Shown piece by piece: positions 49,204-56,799 of a DNA stretch of 64,000 nt. Made by a program: the position numbers and the translations under genes. Where the stretch lies: positions 744,001-808,000 of the forward strand of contig NZ_JARFIK010000001.1 in assembly GCF_029076695.1 (NCBI RefSeq), read 5' to 3'. Under the pieces are notes generated by a model. That model did no database searches. It saw nothing but the letters and a program-made list of their open reading frames with translations, and was not told where the DNA came from. Numbering within the stretch: position 1 is the stretch's first letter; every line of letters starts with the position of its first letter. This DNA is from Adlercreutzia equolifaciens. GTDB lineage: Bacteria; Actinomycetota; Coriobacteriia; Coriobacteriales; Eggerthellaceae.

Positions 49204-49286
49204 GCGAAGATTTACCAGGTCAGCGTTACATGTTAACAACCGTTGCTTGTACGTCGAGTCGGTTATGGTAGCGTGGAGGGCGGAAA
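49204..49286 (+). repeat. 83-bp duplicated promoter segment, copy 2
   Basis: Second copy of the promoter at 48115-48197, 19 bases before the next gene. Similarity continues into the ribosome site and the first codons of both genes. Confidence 0.8.
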
Positions 49287-49304
49287 ACGAGCAAAGGAGC
49301 CCCC

Positions 49305-49868
49305 ATGCCCATGGACGAGAATGAGCGGCAGCGCCAGGAGCGCAGCGCGAGCCAGAGCGGAGATGCGCAGGCGCAGCGGTCGGACCGCGCCATCATTGCG
49401 CTTAAAGGAGCTCTTTGCGGGGCGGCGCTCGTGCTGATTGTTGTTGGGCTTATCTGGGTGTCGCAGCAAAGGTTTTCCGGGGCGCTTTGGAACGAGCCTT
49501 GGGAGAATCCGAATTACACCAGCATCATTTACCGCATGGGCGACGAGGAGAAGACGTTCAAGCTCTACGTCGACCCCAGCGATTTGCCCAAGAGCCTCGA
49601 TACGGTTATCGCCTATTCCGGCGACCACGATATCTCGGCCGCTGTTGATCCAGGAGACGAGCTGGGAAAGCCGGACAGCCTTGCGGTAATGGAGAAGCGC
49701 GTCGATGAGGCCATAGAGAAAGAGGGCGGCACGGTGCTGCGCCATGAGGTTTGGTACTCCTACGATGTAGCCTACGCCGTCTCGCCTCCGACGGCGGAGG
49801 ACCCATGGAACGAGTGGTGTAGCCACAACCAGCAGATTCCCATAAGCACGGACGTCTACGCTCAGTAG
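49305..49868 (+). CDS. Membrane-anchored protein with vestigial HTH start
   Basis: 187 aa. Residues 4-18 DENERQRQERSASQS align with DEIKRLRQERGMSQG of the HTH gene upstream, but the rest of the HTH is lost and a membrane helix comes next (ALCGAALVLIVVGLIWV). The outside domain (NEPWENPNYTSIIYRMGDEEK, DPSDLPKSLDTVIAYSG) is unlike the neighbour's. It seems to be the product of a duplication that kept the promoter and first codons. Function unknown. Confidence 0.65.
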   Translation: MPMDENERQRQERSASQSGDAQAQRSDRAIIALKGALCGAALVLIVVGLIWVSQQRFSGALWNEPWENPNYTSIIYRMGDEEKTFKLYVDPSDLPKSLDTVIAYSGDHDISAAVDPGDELGKPDSLAVMEKRVDEAIEKEGGTVLRHEVWYSYDVAYAVSPPTAEDPWNEWCSHNQQIPISTDVYAQ

Positions 49869-49990
49869 GGCCGCTGCACGGCTCCCGCTTGTGGAGTTTC
49901 CTCGAAGCGCGCAACAAATTGAGTCGCTGAAACGTCTAACCCATAGAGAGACGAACGGCATCGAGGGAGCTTAATCCACGAGGAGGAGCT

Positions 49991-50077
49991 ATGGAAAGGC
50001 TGAACGACGTCATCGCAGTGCTGGGCCTATCCGCCGTGTTCATGGGCATCGCCATCTTCATCGCCTGCTGGGGGTAG
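49991..50077 (+). CDS. 28-aa membrane peptide
   Basis: CGAGGAGGAGCT directly before ATG 49991 is an excellent ribosome site. The product MERLNDVIAVLGLSAVFMGI plus AIFIACWG is one membrane helix with a short charged start. Unknown function; the second such peptide in 2 kb. Confidence 0.5.
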   Translation: MERLNDVIAVLGLSAVFMGIAIFIACWG

Positions 50078-50096
50078 GACTATTTAAGTTTCCCTG

Positions 50097-50510
50097 CTAC
50101 TTGTTCCCAAAAGTGAAGAATCCGATTTCAGTTATTCCATCTTCGGAGTATACGGGAATGCGCTCGGATTCGATTTCGGCAATGAATTGGCTATAGAACG
50201 CGAAACCTTCTACTCCTGAATCGGCAATGATGCCGATGAGGTCCGGGTAATTTTGATCGAGCGCATCGTCGTAGGTGCCGAGCGTGAAGCCGTTCTCGTT
50301 GTAGCGTAACTGGCTCTTGAGGGCGCGAAGCTTGATGGGATCGCAGGAAAGCTGTTCTGCTACACCCTTGATAGCGACTTTGCCGCGGGAGCGATAGCCC
50401 AGATTGAGGGTACTGGAGGTGACACTGGCCGTCAGGGAAGTAGTTGCCTTTTTATTTGCTGTCCATCCGCTGGCTGCAACAATTTGTAGCCCAGTCTCTC
50501 GAATGATCAT
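50097..50510 (-). CDS. Small protein with PDLI/GY-type domain, paralogue of 52202-52873
   Basis: 137 aa. YNENGFTLGTYDDALDQNYPDLIGIIADSGVEGFAFYSQ and the end IPVYSEDGITEIGFFTFG match NENGLTYGT..PDLVLVVATNGKEGYVY and LMVYDKDGKTVIGEFCVGG of the secreted protein 2 kb away. This copy is shorter and lacks a clear signal peptide, so its N-terminus may be truncated. Lower GC than its surroundings. Function unknown. Confidence 0.55.
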   Translation of the reverse strand: MIIRETGLQIVAASGWTANKKATTSLTASVTSSTLNLGYRSRGKVAIKGVAEQLSCDPIKLRALKSQLRYNENGFTLGTYDDALDQNYPDLIGIIADSGVEGFAFYSQFIAEIESERIPVYSEDGITEIGFFTFGNK

Positions 50511-50576
50511 TGCGTTGGCCTGGATGGATCCGGCTCATGTTCGGCTGATGCGTGGAGAGGGGTGTTATAAGCATGG

Positions 50577-51401
50577 CTACTCCTGTCTGGTTAGAGGAAA
50601 ACATACGTACGGAAATCCGAAAACGGTGTCGAGCTGATCAATCACTTCTTGAACCGTGGGATAGTCCTTGAAATCAACGGTATAGACCCCAATCGTCTTT
50701 CCTTGAGATACGACAGCTATCTCGCACCACCTTAATTTCTCAATGATTTGCATCGCTGCAGTGGGGTTCCAGGTCCACCCATCGGGAACTGCGGATAGGT
50801 CTTCTTCTGTCGAAGTAAGGTCGGTGCAGACGGTTGCAAAAAGGGAGACCGACCCTTGAGTGTCTAAGGGAATAGTGGTATCGGCTTGAGCGTCATGCTC
50901 AGTAACGGGTTCGTTCGCCGTAAAAAGTACGCTGCCGGTATTGCGAAAGACTAGAGTGAGATTTTGGGCAGGCTCTACTGGAAGATTGAGCTTGACGGGA
51001 ATGCTCGTAAACTCTTTTCCATCGACAATATATCTGTTTTGGTATTCGACTTTTAGCTGGATGCGCTGGTGGGGTAGAACAGGTGCGTTGGCGACGGCTT
51101 TTGTTTCTGGTGCAAGTTGATAGGGGAGAGGCAGAAAAGCGAAGAAGATGATGCCAATAGCTGCTGCAATGCACGCCGCAGCCTTTATTGAGTTCGAAAT
51201 TGGACGACGATATTTTGCTTGCTGCCTGGCGTCCGGTTCGGGCCAGGTGGCGAATGCCGATGCGGCGGGCTCCTCAGCGCCTGCTGACTGCTCTATCGAT
51301 TTAATTGTTTGCATAATTCTTCTTTGAGCAGCGGGAGTTAATCTCAGCATCCTTGTTTGCTGTCGATATCTCTCGAAGTGAGCCTTTTTTTGGGTCGCCA
51401 C
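50577..51401 (-). CDS. Membrane-bound anti-sigma factor candidate
   Basis: 274 aa from GTG 51401, behind a strong AGGAGGG. About 70 cytoplasmic residues, one membrane helix (AAACIAAAIGIIFFAFLPLPY), then an outside domain. It overlaps the 3' end of the ECF sigma gene by 101 bases in another frame, much more than the few bases seen in the other pairs. Low GC, AT-rich third positions. Confidence 0.65.
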   Translation of the reverse strand: MATQKKAHFERYRQQTRMLRLTPAAQRRIMQTIKSIEQSAGAEEPAASAFATWPEPDARQQAKYRRPISNSIKAAACIAAAIGIIFFAFLPLPYQLAPETKAVANAPVLPHQRIQLKVEYQNRYIVDGKEFTSIPVKLNLPVEPAQNLTLVFRNTGSVLFTANEPVTEHDAQADTTIPLDTQGSVSLFATVCTDLTSTEEDLSAVPDGWTWNPTAAMQIIEKLRWCEIAVVSQGKTIGVYTVDFKDYPTVQEVIDQLDTVFGFPYVCFPLTRQE

Positions 51402-51912
51402 GGTTTCTTCCCTCCTTTCGTTTCTCTTGTTCCGCGTTAATGGCCTTCCTTAGTTTTTTTCTCGCTCGAAATAGAAGGGAGCAAACGGTGGGATAAGGCC
51501 TTTCAACTATCGCCGCTATTTCCTTTACGGTCAGCTCTTCCGCATATCTTAGATAGATCACTTCTCGTTCTGCGCATTCAAGTTGCGCAACATGGCGCCA
51601 TAAAAAATGATCAGTGTCTATTTCTTGGTTGCGCTCATCTGGCTGTGCCGATTCGGCCATAAGATGTAAGAGCATATTGGAGGCGGTGATGTCGACGTAG
51701 TCGATAGGTGATGACTTGTTGCGTCGAAGGTGGTCAATGGAGAGATTGCGTGCAACGGTGATAAGCCATCCCTTCAAATGCCCGTCATTTTCGAAGCTGG
51801 TCTCGGTTTTGAGAAGACGCACGAAAGTTTCTTGGGTGACGTCCTCGGCCAATGAAGCCGAGTTGAGGATGCTGCAGGATACTCGGAATACCAAGTCTTG
51901 GTATTCGCTCAT
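51301..51912 (-). CDS. ECF RNA polymerase sigma factor
   Basis: 203 aa from ATG 51912 (AGAGGA upstream); a TTG at 51942 would add ten residues. Region 2: YQDLVFRVSCSILNSASLAEDVTQETFVRLL and GWLITVARNLSIDHLRR; region 4: LECAEREVIYLRYAEELTVKEIAAIVERPYPTVCSLLFRARKKL. After residue 165 the basic tail (KRKEGRNRGDPKKGS) is read in the part shared with the anti-sigma gene. Codon use is AT-richer than the rest of the window. Confidence 0.88.
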   Translation of the reverse strand: MSEYQDLVFRVSCSILNSASLAEDVTQETFVRLLKTETSFENDGHLKGWLITVARNLSIDHLRRNKSSPIDYVDITASNMLLHLMAESAQPDERNQEIDTDHFLWRHVAQLECAEREVIYLRYAEELTVKEIAAIVERPYPTVCSLLFRARKKLRKAINAEQEKRKEGRNRGDPKKGSLREISTANKDAEINSRCSKKNYANN

Positions 51913-52201
51913 TGTTTCCTCTATGAATTGACTGCTTTTCAAAAACCTGCAACCTTCCCTGTAATGATCTAGAAAGCTCTTTAGCCTCCTAAGTCATAAA
52001 ACGAAAAAGGATCGATGCATATTTTAGGAAAACAAATTTTTTAAAAAATAAATGCTACCTGACAGTCTCTTCGCATATTTCGCACTGTGCGAAATATGCA
52101 GGCACCGAAAAACGTGTATTAAGCAAGAGAGCTCTCATTGATTAGCTGTAGAGATCGAAAATGGCAAGTTATGCGACCACCAAATAGCGAGAGGAGACGT
52201 C
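51913..52201. other. AT-rich divergent promoter region
   Basis: 289 bases between the sigma factor and the secreted protein. Contains a run of A and T at about 52027-52052 and the 27-bp palindrome. On the minus strand TCGTTTTATG occurs about 90 bases before the sigma start and also before the sigma gene at 46571-47086; it might be part of an autoregulated ECF promoter. Confidence 0.4.
52073..52099. promoter_or_regulatory. 27-bp perfect palindrome
   Basis: GCATATTTCGCAC (52073-52085), central T, exact complement 52087-52099. Over 100 bases from either flanking start. Could be an operator for a dimeric regulator or a hairpin in a leader RNA; there is no T-run. Confidence 0.75.
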
Positions 52202-52873
52202 ATGAAGGCAGAAGCTGGAACCAAAGTAACCGCAAGCAAAACACTAGTAGCTATGGGATCGATGGTAGCCGCTTGTTTTGCGCTGGTACTCGCAGTGTCG
52301 CCTTTCGCTGAGGCGGTGCCAAGCTTTGAAGCGGGAGTTTCCGAAGAGACGACTGAGTACCAAATGAACGAAAACGGCCTTACCTATGGGACATGCGTAG
52401 AAGCAGGACTCAGCGCTGAGTTGCCAGATTTGGTTCTTGTTGTCGCGACAAATGGCAAGGAGGGCTATGTATATCGCGATGAGCTCGAAAAAGCCGAAGG
52501 AGCTTCAGCTTCTACTCCGGAAGAGGCAGTGAGAATGACCGAAGAGCAGGATCGTCTTTTCCGAGAGAGCTTTATATCCACGCTGGAGGAAAAAGACTAC
52601 GCGATCAGTGAGGAAGAAGTCGGCGCTATTGCCGAGGAGGCGCGATATGGCTCTGGGACGAACGAGGATATTGTCGAATATGCTTCTCAGCTGATTGCCG
52701 GTGAAGAAGGCGGTGCGTCGAGGGCTTCGGGCGCCAAGAGGAACGCCGAGTGTGCGGAAAAAGATGTGCAGCAAGCTATTCGGGCAGCCATAGAGGCTTC
52801 TGGCGAACTCCTTATGGTTTATGACAAGGACGGAAAAACCGTTATCGGGGAGTTTTGCGTTGGCGGCATGTAG
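52202..52873 (+). CDS. Secreted protein with PDLI/GY-type domain
   Basis: 223 aa. Signal peptide (TLVAMGSMVAACFALVLAVSPFAEA). Domain about 57-90 (MNENGLTYGTCVEAGLSAELPDLVLVVATNGKEGYVYRDEL) and C-terminal VYDKDGKTVIGEFCVGG. In between an acidic helical stretch. This arrangement is seen in many gut bacteria in small secreted proteins near membrane regulators; function unknown. It is divergent from the ECF pair and may belong to its regulon. Confidence 0.7.
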   Translation: MKAEAGTKVTASKTLVAMGSMVAACFALVLAVSPFAEAVPSFEAGVSEETTEYQMNENGLTYGTCVEAGLSAELPDLVLVVATNGKEGYVYRDELEKAEGASASTPEEAVRMTEEQDRLFRESFISTLEEKDYAISEEEVGAIAEEARYGSGTNEDIVEYASQLIAGEEGGASRASGAKRNAECAEKDVQQAIRAAIEASGELLMVYDKDGKTVIGEFCVGGM

Positions 52874-52919
52874 TCGCCGGAGCTGCGCTCGACGAGTCCG
52901 CCATTTCCCTGCGTTACGA

Positions 52920-52958
52920 TCGGCCTCCCCTATCTGCGCTACTGCTGGGGGAGGCCGA
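52920..52958 (+). terminator. Hairpin ending the secreted-protein transcript
   Basis: TCGGCCTCCCC (52920-52930) pairs exactly with 52948-52958; the right arm lies inside the 3' end of the converging luxR-type gene. Confidence 0.6.
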
Positions 52959-53640
52959 GACGGGTGGCTAGGTCGGCTCGGCGGTTGATTCCGAGTTTGC
53001 GATAGAGGTTGCGCAGGTGAGTCTTCGTCGTGTTGGGCGACACGACGAGCGCCTCGGTTATCTGCGCGGCGGTGTTCCCCTTGACGAGCAGGCGAAGCAC
53101 GTCTTCTTCGCGGCGGGTGAGGTCGTAGCGGCGTGCCGCTGTGGCGCAGAGGGCGGCAACGTCGAAGGGCCGAGGTGGGTCATTGGACTGTGACGTGTCG
53201 TCGGTTTGCGATGTGGCGCTGGCCTGTGATGCATCGTCGGCTTGCAGTGCGCTGCCAGTTGGCAATGTGCTGTCAGTGTGCTGCGTACTGCCAACTTGCG
53301 ATGTACCGGCTGCGGCCGTTTCCACTGGGAGGGCGCGCAGTCGGCTGGCCTCCCGTTCCATGGCCGCATCGCGCCACCAGCGCCCGAGTCCCCAGGCCAC
53401 CCCAGCGGCTCCCAGCAGCAGCACGATTTCCCCTACCGCCCCTGCGACGCTTGCGCGAAAGCCGTCGATGGCTGGCACCCCTATGCACAGCGCAAGGCAG
53501 ACGACTGACCAGTACACCGCCAGCCGCGTGGCAGCGCTATCGGCTTGCGGAGGAAAGCAAGCTTGGGCCACGGCGCGGGCGGCAAGGCAAAAGCCGGCCA
53601 GAGCGGCAAGCAGCATGACGGCGGCGGAAAGAGAAATCAT
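52939..53640 (-). CDS. LuxR-type HTH regulator with N-terminal membrane helices
   Basis: 233 aa. Two or three membrane helices in the first 90 residues, a Ser/Thr/Gln-rich linker (TSQVGSTQHTDSTLPTG) built of short degenerate repeats, then a LuxR HTH: LTRREEDVLRLLVKGNTAAQITEALVVSPNTTKTHLRNLYRKLGI. Membrane-bound LuxR proteins are greatly expanded in Eggerthellaceae, usually with 12 helices; this one is short. GAAGGAG precedes the start. Confidence 0.85.
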   Translation of the reverse strand: MISLSAAVMLLAALAGFCLAARAVAQACFPPQADSAATRLAVYWSVVCLALCIGVPAIDGFRASVAGAVGEIVLLLGAAGVAWGLGRWWRDAAMEREASRLRALPVETAAAGTSQVGSTQHTDSTLPTGSALQADDASQASATSQTDDTSQSNDPPRPFDVAALCATAARRYDLTRREEDVLRLLVKGNTAAQITEALVVSPNTTKTHLRNLYRKLGINRRADLATRLGLPQQ

Positions 53641-53784
53641 CGGCGCTCCTTCTTCGTGTTCCGAGAAAAACTTTACCTCATCAGGGGAAAAGCACCAGGG
53701 TGAAAAACGTCACCATTGCGCTTTGGCGGGAATCCATGCTAGGTTTGGCCTCAAGAAAACGCACCGCGCCGAGAGGAGGACCCC

Positions 53785-54657
53785 ATGAGCTGCGAGCAAA
53801 CATCTCCGGCGCCGCTGAACGCAGGTCATCGCCAAACACTTCGCCGATGCATAGGCGTGGGGGTCATCGCCGTGCTGGCGCTTTCCCTTCTCTGGATGGC
53901 GGCGCACTTCGTTCCCGGCGATCCCCGCGCCCCGCAAAAGAAGGAGACGCCCACGGGCATGACCATCTCATTCGGTCTTTACGGGGAAGCTGACCAGGTA
54001 GTCGACGTGCCCTACGGAGAGGTCGCTGTTCTCGATAGCCTTACGAGGGGCGAACGCTACGAGCTTGACGCAAGCCCCTATTTGCTTGAGCAGTGGGAGC
54101 GAGAGACGGAGGACTATCGCCGCGCTGTGATGGCGGAAGATTATTGGGACTACGAAGAACCGGCGTTCTCGGTGCAGGTGACGGGCTGCCATCTCCTTAC
54201 CGAAGAGGCCTTTACGGCGTGGTTCCCACATTATCCCGACGCGAGCATCATGGAAGAGCGCTACGACGAGGAAGACGTGCGCATTGTCGTTGTGGAACTA
54301 CGAGCGGAAAATCTCACCGACGAGGCTCAGTGCCCTCCGCGTCCTGTTCTGCGCCATAACCAGCTTGTCGGTCGGCGCGATTGGCTCAATTGGGGCATGT
54401 GGGGGAGTGATAGCGTTATCGCGGCTATGCACGGAATGGCGATGGATGACAGCCCCAACAGTCTTTGGGAAGAGCTGGGCGGTTGGGATGTGGTAGAGCC
54501 TGGCGCTGCGGAAACCATCCGCTACGGCTACCTGCTTTACCGCAACTCGTTCACGGATCCCCAGGCCATCGACCACTTGCGCCTGTCCGATATGGATATC
54601 GCCTACTTCGACTGGAACCCTCGCGAGATCATCGCCCTCCAGCTGGCCGATGTCTAG
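53785..54657 (+). CDS. Membrane-anchored protein of unknown function
   Basis: 290 aa. N-terminal helix (CIGVGVIAVLALSLLWMAAHF) and an outside domain with ELRAENLTDEA near the middle, as in DUF5027-like extracytoplasmic proteins of this group. No catalytic motif. GAGAGGAGGA precedes ATG 53785. Divergent from the luxR-type gene and possibly controlled by it. Confidence 0.6.
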   Translation: MSCEQTSPAPLNAGHRQTLRRCIGVGVIAVLALSLLWMAAHFVPGDPRAPQKKETPTGMTISFGLYGEADQVVDVPYGEVAVLDSLTRGERYELDASPYLLEQWERETEDYRRAVMAEDYWDYEEPAFSVQVTGCHLLTEEAFTAWFPHYPDASIMEERYDEEDVRIVVVELRAENLTDEAQCPPRPVLRHNQLVGRRDWLNWGMWGSDSVIAAMHGMAMDDSPNSLWEELGGWDVVEPGAAETIRYGYLLYRNSFTDPQAIDHLRLSDMDIAYFDWNPREIIALQLADV

Positions 54658-54882
54658 CATGCTGCCGGGGCGCTAGCGGGGTGTGTCGCAGCCTGCGGGC
54701 TGTAGGGGCAATACCGACGTCTCGACGAGGTGGCCGACCGCGTTTCCGTCGACGAGTCCGACGGCAAAACCCAAATTCGCTATCAACGGCCTCAGGTAGC
54801 CGCTCTTCAACCGCTGCGCAACGGGGGCGTTGCGGGTTGGCGTACGTTGGGTGCGGTGGTCATCTTTTCCCTGCGAGGTTTC

Positions 54883-54888
54883 TATACT
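54883..54888 (+). promoter_or_regulatory. -10 element for the CmpB-like gene
   Basis: TATACT, 35 bases before the start codon; the -35 is not clear. The gap 54658-54922 shows nothing else. Confidence 0.4.
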
Positions 54889-54922
54889 GCTGAATGAATA
54901 GGAATCTGCGGGAGGAGAAGCC

Positions 54923-56548
54923 ATGACTCACCGTGAAAAACATACGCCGAAATCCACCGAGCCGACGCCCGAGGCAACGGGGCACGCGGCTGCCGAAAGC
55001 CCTCTTGAGAAGGCCGAGCACCTGGCGAAAGAAGCGGCCGAGAAGGTGGAAGAGGGTCTGAAGGACGCCGTGGAATTCGAGCGGGCCGACATTGCCGAAA
55101 CGCGCCAGGAGTGGCACGACCAGTTGCACAACGACGCTGCCGAGCTGAAGGCCGACGTAGCGCGCGACAAGGAAAAGCTGCACGAAGCCGTTGACGAGGT
55201 GCGCCATCCGGAGCAAATTGCCGAGGCTGTGGAGGCCAAGCTGGAGCACACGGCCGACGAGACGGTGGCCGCCGTGCACGCCGTGGAACATCCCAGTGAG
55301 ATTGTCGCCGACGTCAAGCGCGGCATTGCCGACAAGAAGCAAGCCTTCGATGAGACCACCGCCACCATCGCCGCCGAGTTTACCAGCCCCGTGGACAAGA
55401 AGCGGCTGCCGGTAGTTCTGCGCATTTTCGGCGTCCTGCTCATCGTGGGCTCCGGCGCCGCGCTGCCGGGCATTGCGAAATCCATCTACCAGGCGGTAAC
55501 CATGTTCGCCTCGGGAGGCATGCACGGCGAGGGCACCTCCACCATTGTGGTCACCTTCGTGCACTTGGCCGTGCTGGTGGCGCTGGCCATCACGTTCATC
55601 GTCTTCGGCGTGCGCATGTTCCAGAACAAGCGGCGTTGGGCGGCGCTTATATCCTACGGGCTGTATGTGCTGATCATCTTAGGCGGCCTGTGCTCCATCA
55701 TGCTTGAGGGCATGAGCATTGACTTGGTGTTCTACCTGGTGGTTCTAGTGGTTACTATCGCCCTGCAAAGCTACTTGGATCCGTCCCTTTTGGAAGAGCG
55801 TCGGCGTCATCGCCAGGAGCGCGAGGCCGAGGAGCATAAGGAAGGCGAAGAGGGTACGCTCGGCCGCGACCCCTCGGGCAGGGGCTACATCACTCTGAAC
55901 TTTTTCAACCTGTTCTGGATCTTCGTGGTGGCCAGCGTCTTGGGCCTGTTCATGGAGGAAATCGTGCACTTCCTGTTCGTGGTGCCGGGGCAGTGGCAAG
56001 ATCGTGCGGGGCTGTTGTTCGGGCCCTTCTCGCCCATTTACGGCTGCGGTGCGGTGCTCATGACCATCTTCCTCAACCGCTTTCATAAGAGCAACTTTGT
56101 GATCATCTTCCTGGTGGCGGCGGTTATCGGCGGCGCCTTCGAGGCGCTGACCAGTCTGTTCATGCAGTACGCTTTCGGCGCGGTGGCCTGGGATTACTCC
56201 AACATGCCCGGCTCGCTGTTCGGCGGCCGTACTTGCCTGCCGTTCATGGCCTGCTGGGGTCTGCTGGGCGTGGTGTGGATCAAGCTGCTGTTGCCCTTCA
56301 TGCTGCGCTTGGTGAATTTCATCCCGTGGAACTGGCGCTACGTGCTTACCACGGTGGCGGCCTGCTTCATTTTGGTGGACGCCGTCATGACGCTGCAGTC
56401 GCTCGATTGCTGGTACGAGCGCCTGTCGGGTGATCCGGTGGACACCCCCATCCAACAGTTCTACGACCACGAGTTCAACGATACCTACATGGCCGACCGC
56501 TTCCAATCCATGACCATCCATCCTGCCGACGCGGTGCGCGGGAAGTAG
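54923..56548 (+). CDS. Putative ABC-transporter-permease-type (CmpB, PF06541) membrane protein with coiled-coil N-terminus
   Basis: 541 aa. Residues 1-155 are charged and helical (AEHLAKEAAEKVEEGLKDAVEFE and further heptads), probably cytoplasmic coiled coil. Then four helices, a charged Arg/Glu loop, and a second block with the CmpB domain: GLLFGPFSPIYGCGAVLMT, GGAFEALTSLFMQYAFGAVAWDYSNMPGSLFGGRTCLPFMACWGLLG. The annotation as permease is by name only; no ATPase is near. Function unknown. Confidence 0.75.
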   Translation: MTHREKHTPKSTEPTPEATGHAAAESPLEKAEHLAKEAAEKVEEGLKDAVEFERADIAETRQEWHDQLHNDAAELKADVARDKEKLHEAVDEVRHPEQIAEAVEAKLEHTADETVAAVHAVEHPSEIVADVKRGIADKKQAFDETTATIAAEFTSPVDKKRLPVVLRIFGVLLIVGSGAALPGIAKSIYQAVTMFASGGMHGEGTSTIVVTFVHLAVLVALAITFIVFGVRMFQNKRRWAALISYGLYVLIILGGLCSIMLEGMSIDLVFYLVVLVVTIALQSYLDPSLLEERRRHRQEREAEEHKEGEEGTLGRDPSGRGYITLNFFNLFWIFVVASVLGLFMEEIVHFLFVVPGQWQDRAGLLFGPFSPIYGCGAVLMTIFLNRFHKSNFVIIFLVAAVIGGAFEALTSLFMQYAFGAVAWDYSNMPGSLFGGRTCLPFMACWGLLGVVWIKLLLPFMLRLVNFIPWNWRYVLTTVAACFILVDAVMTLQSLDCWYERLSGDPVDTPIQQFYDHEFNDTYMADRFQSMTIHPADAVRGK

Positions 56549-56655
56549 GCACGCCCCTTGCGCCCTCTTGGGCGTGGGGAGTAAGAGGCTCTGGGAAAAG
56601 CGCGAGATGCTCCTATCCCGAGTGAGATGGCTCACAGCTGAAGAATGATTTGCGG

Positions 56656-56702
56656 GTTCCGCCCCGCCGCCCTCGGGATTTTCGATGGAGGCGGGGCGGA
56701 AC
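56656..56702 (+). promoter_or_regulatory. 13-bp inverted repeat upstream of metY
   Basis: GTTCCGCCCCGCC (56656-56668) and its exact complement (56690-56702), 21-base loop, no T-run. It lies before the -10 TATAAT at 56753-56758 and so is probably a terminator remnant of the gene upstream or an operator. Confidence 0.55.
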
Positions 56703-56752
56703 TTCCTATGGTTCGTGGCCGATGAGGCGGTTCCGCGCGGGGCGCGGCTTCC

Positions 56753-56758
56753 TATAAT
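56753..56758 (+). promoter_or_regulatory. -10 element of the metY-metA operon
   Basis: Perfect TATAAT, 41 bases before the metY start; the -35 is not convincing. Confidence 0.5.
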
Positions 56759-56799
56759 GGGGAACAAACTGCTTTCGTTTCCCGAAGAAGGAGTCATGC

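Noticed and set aside
56549-56799. SAM riboswitch upstream of metY
   Set aside because: No SAM-I/S-box or SAM-II core motifs; the only stem lies upstream of the likely -10 and so outside the transcript.
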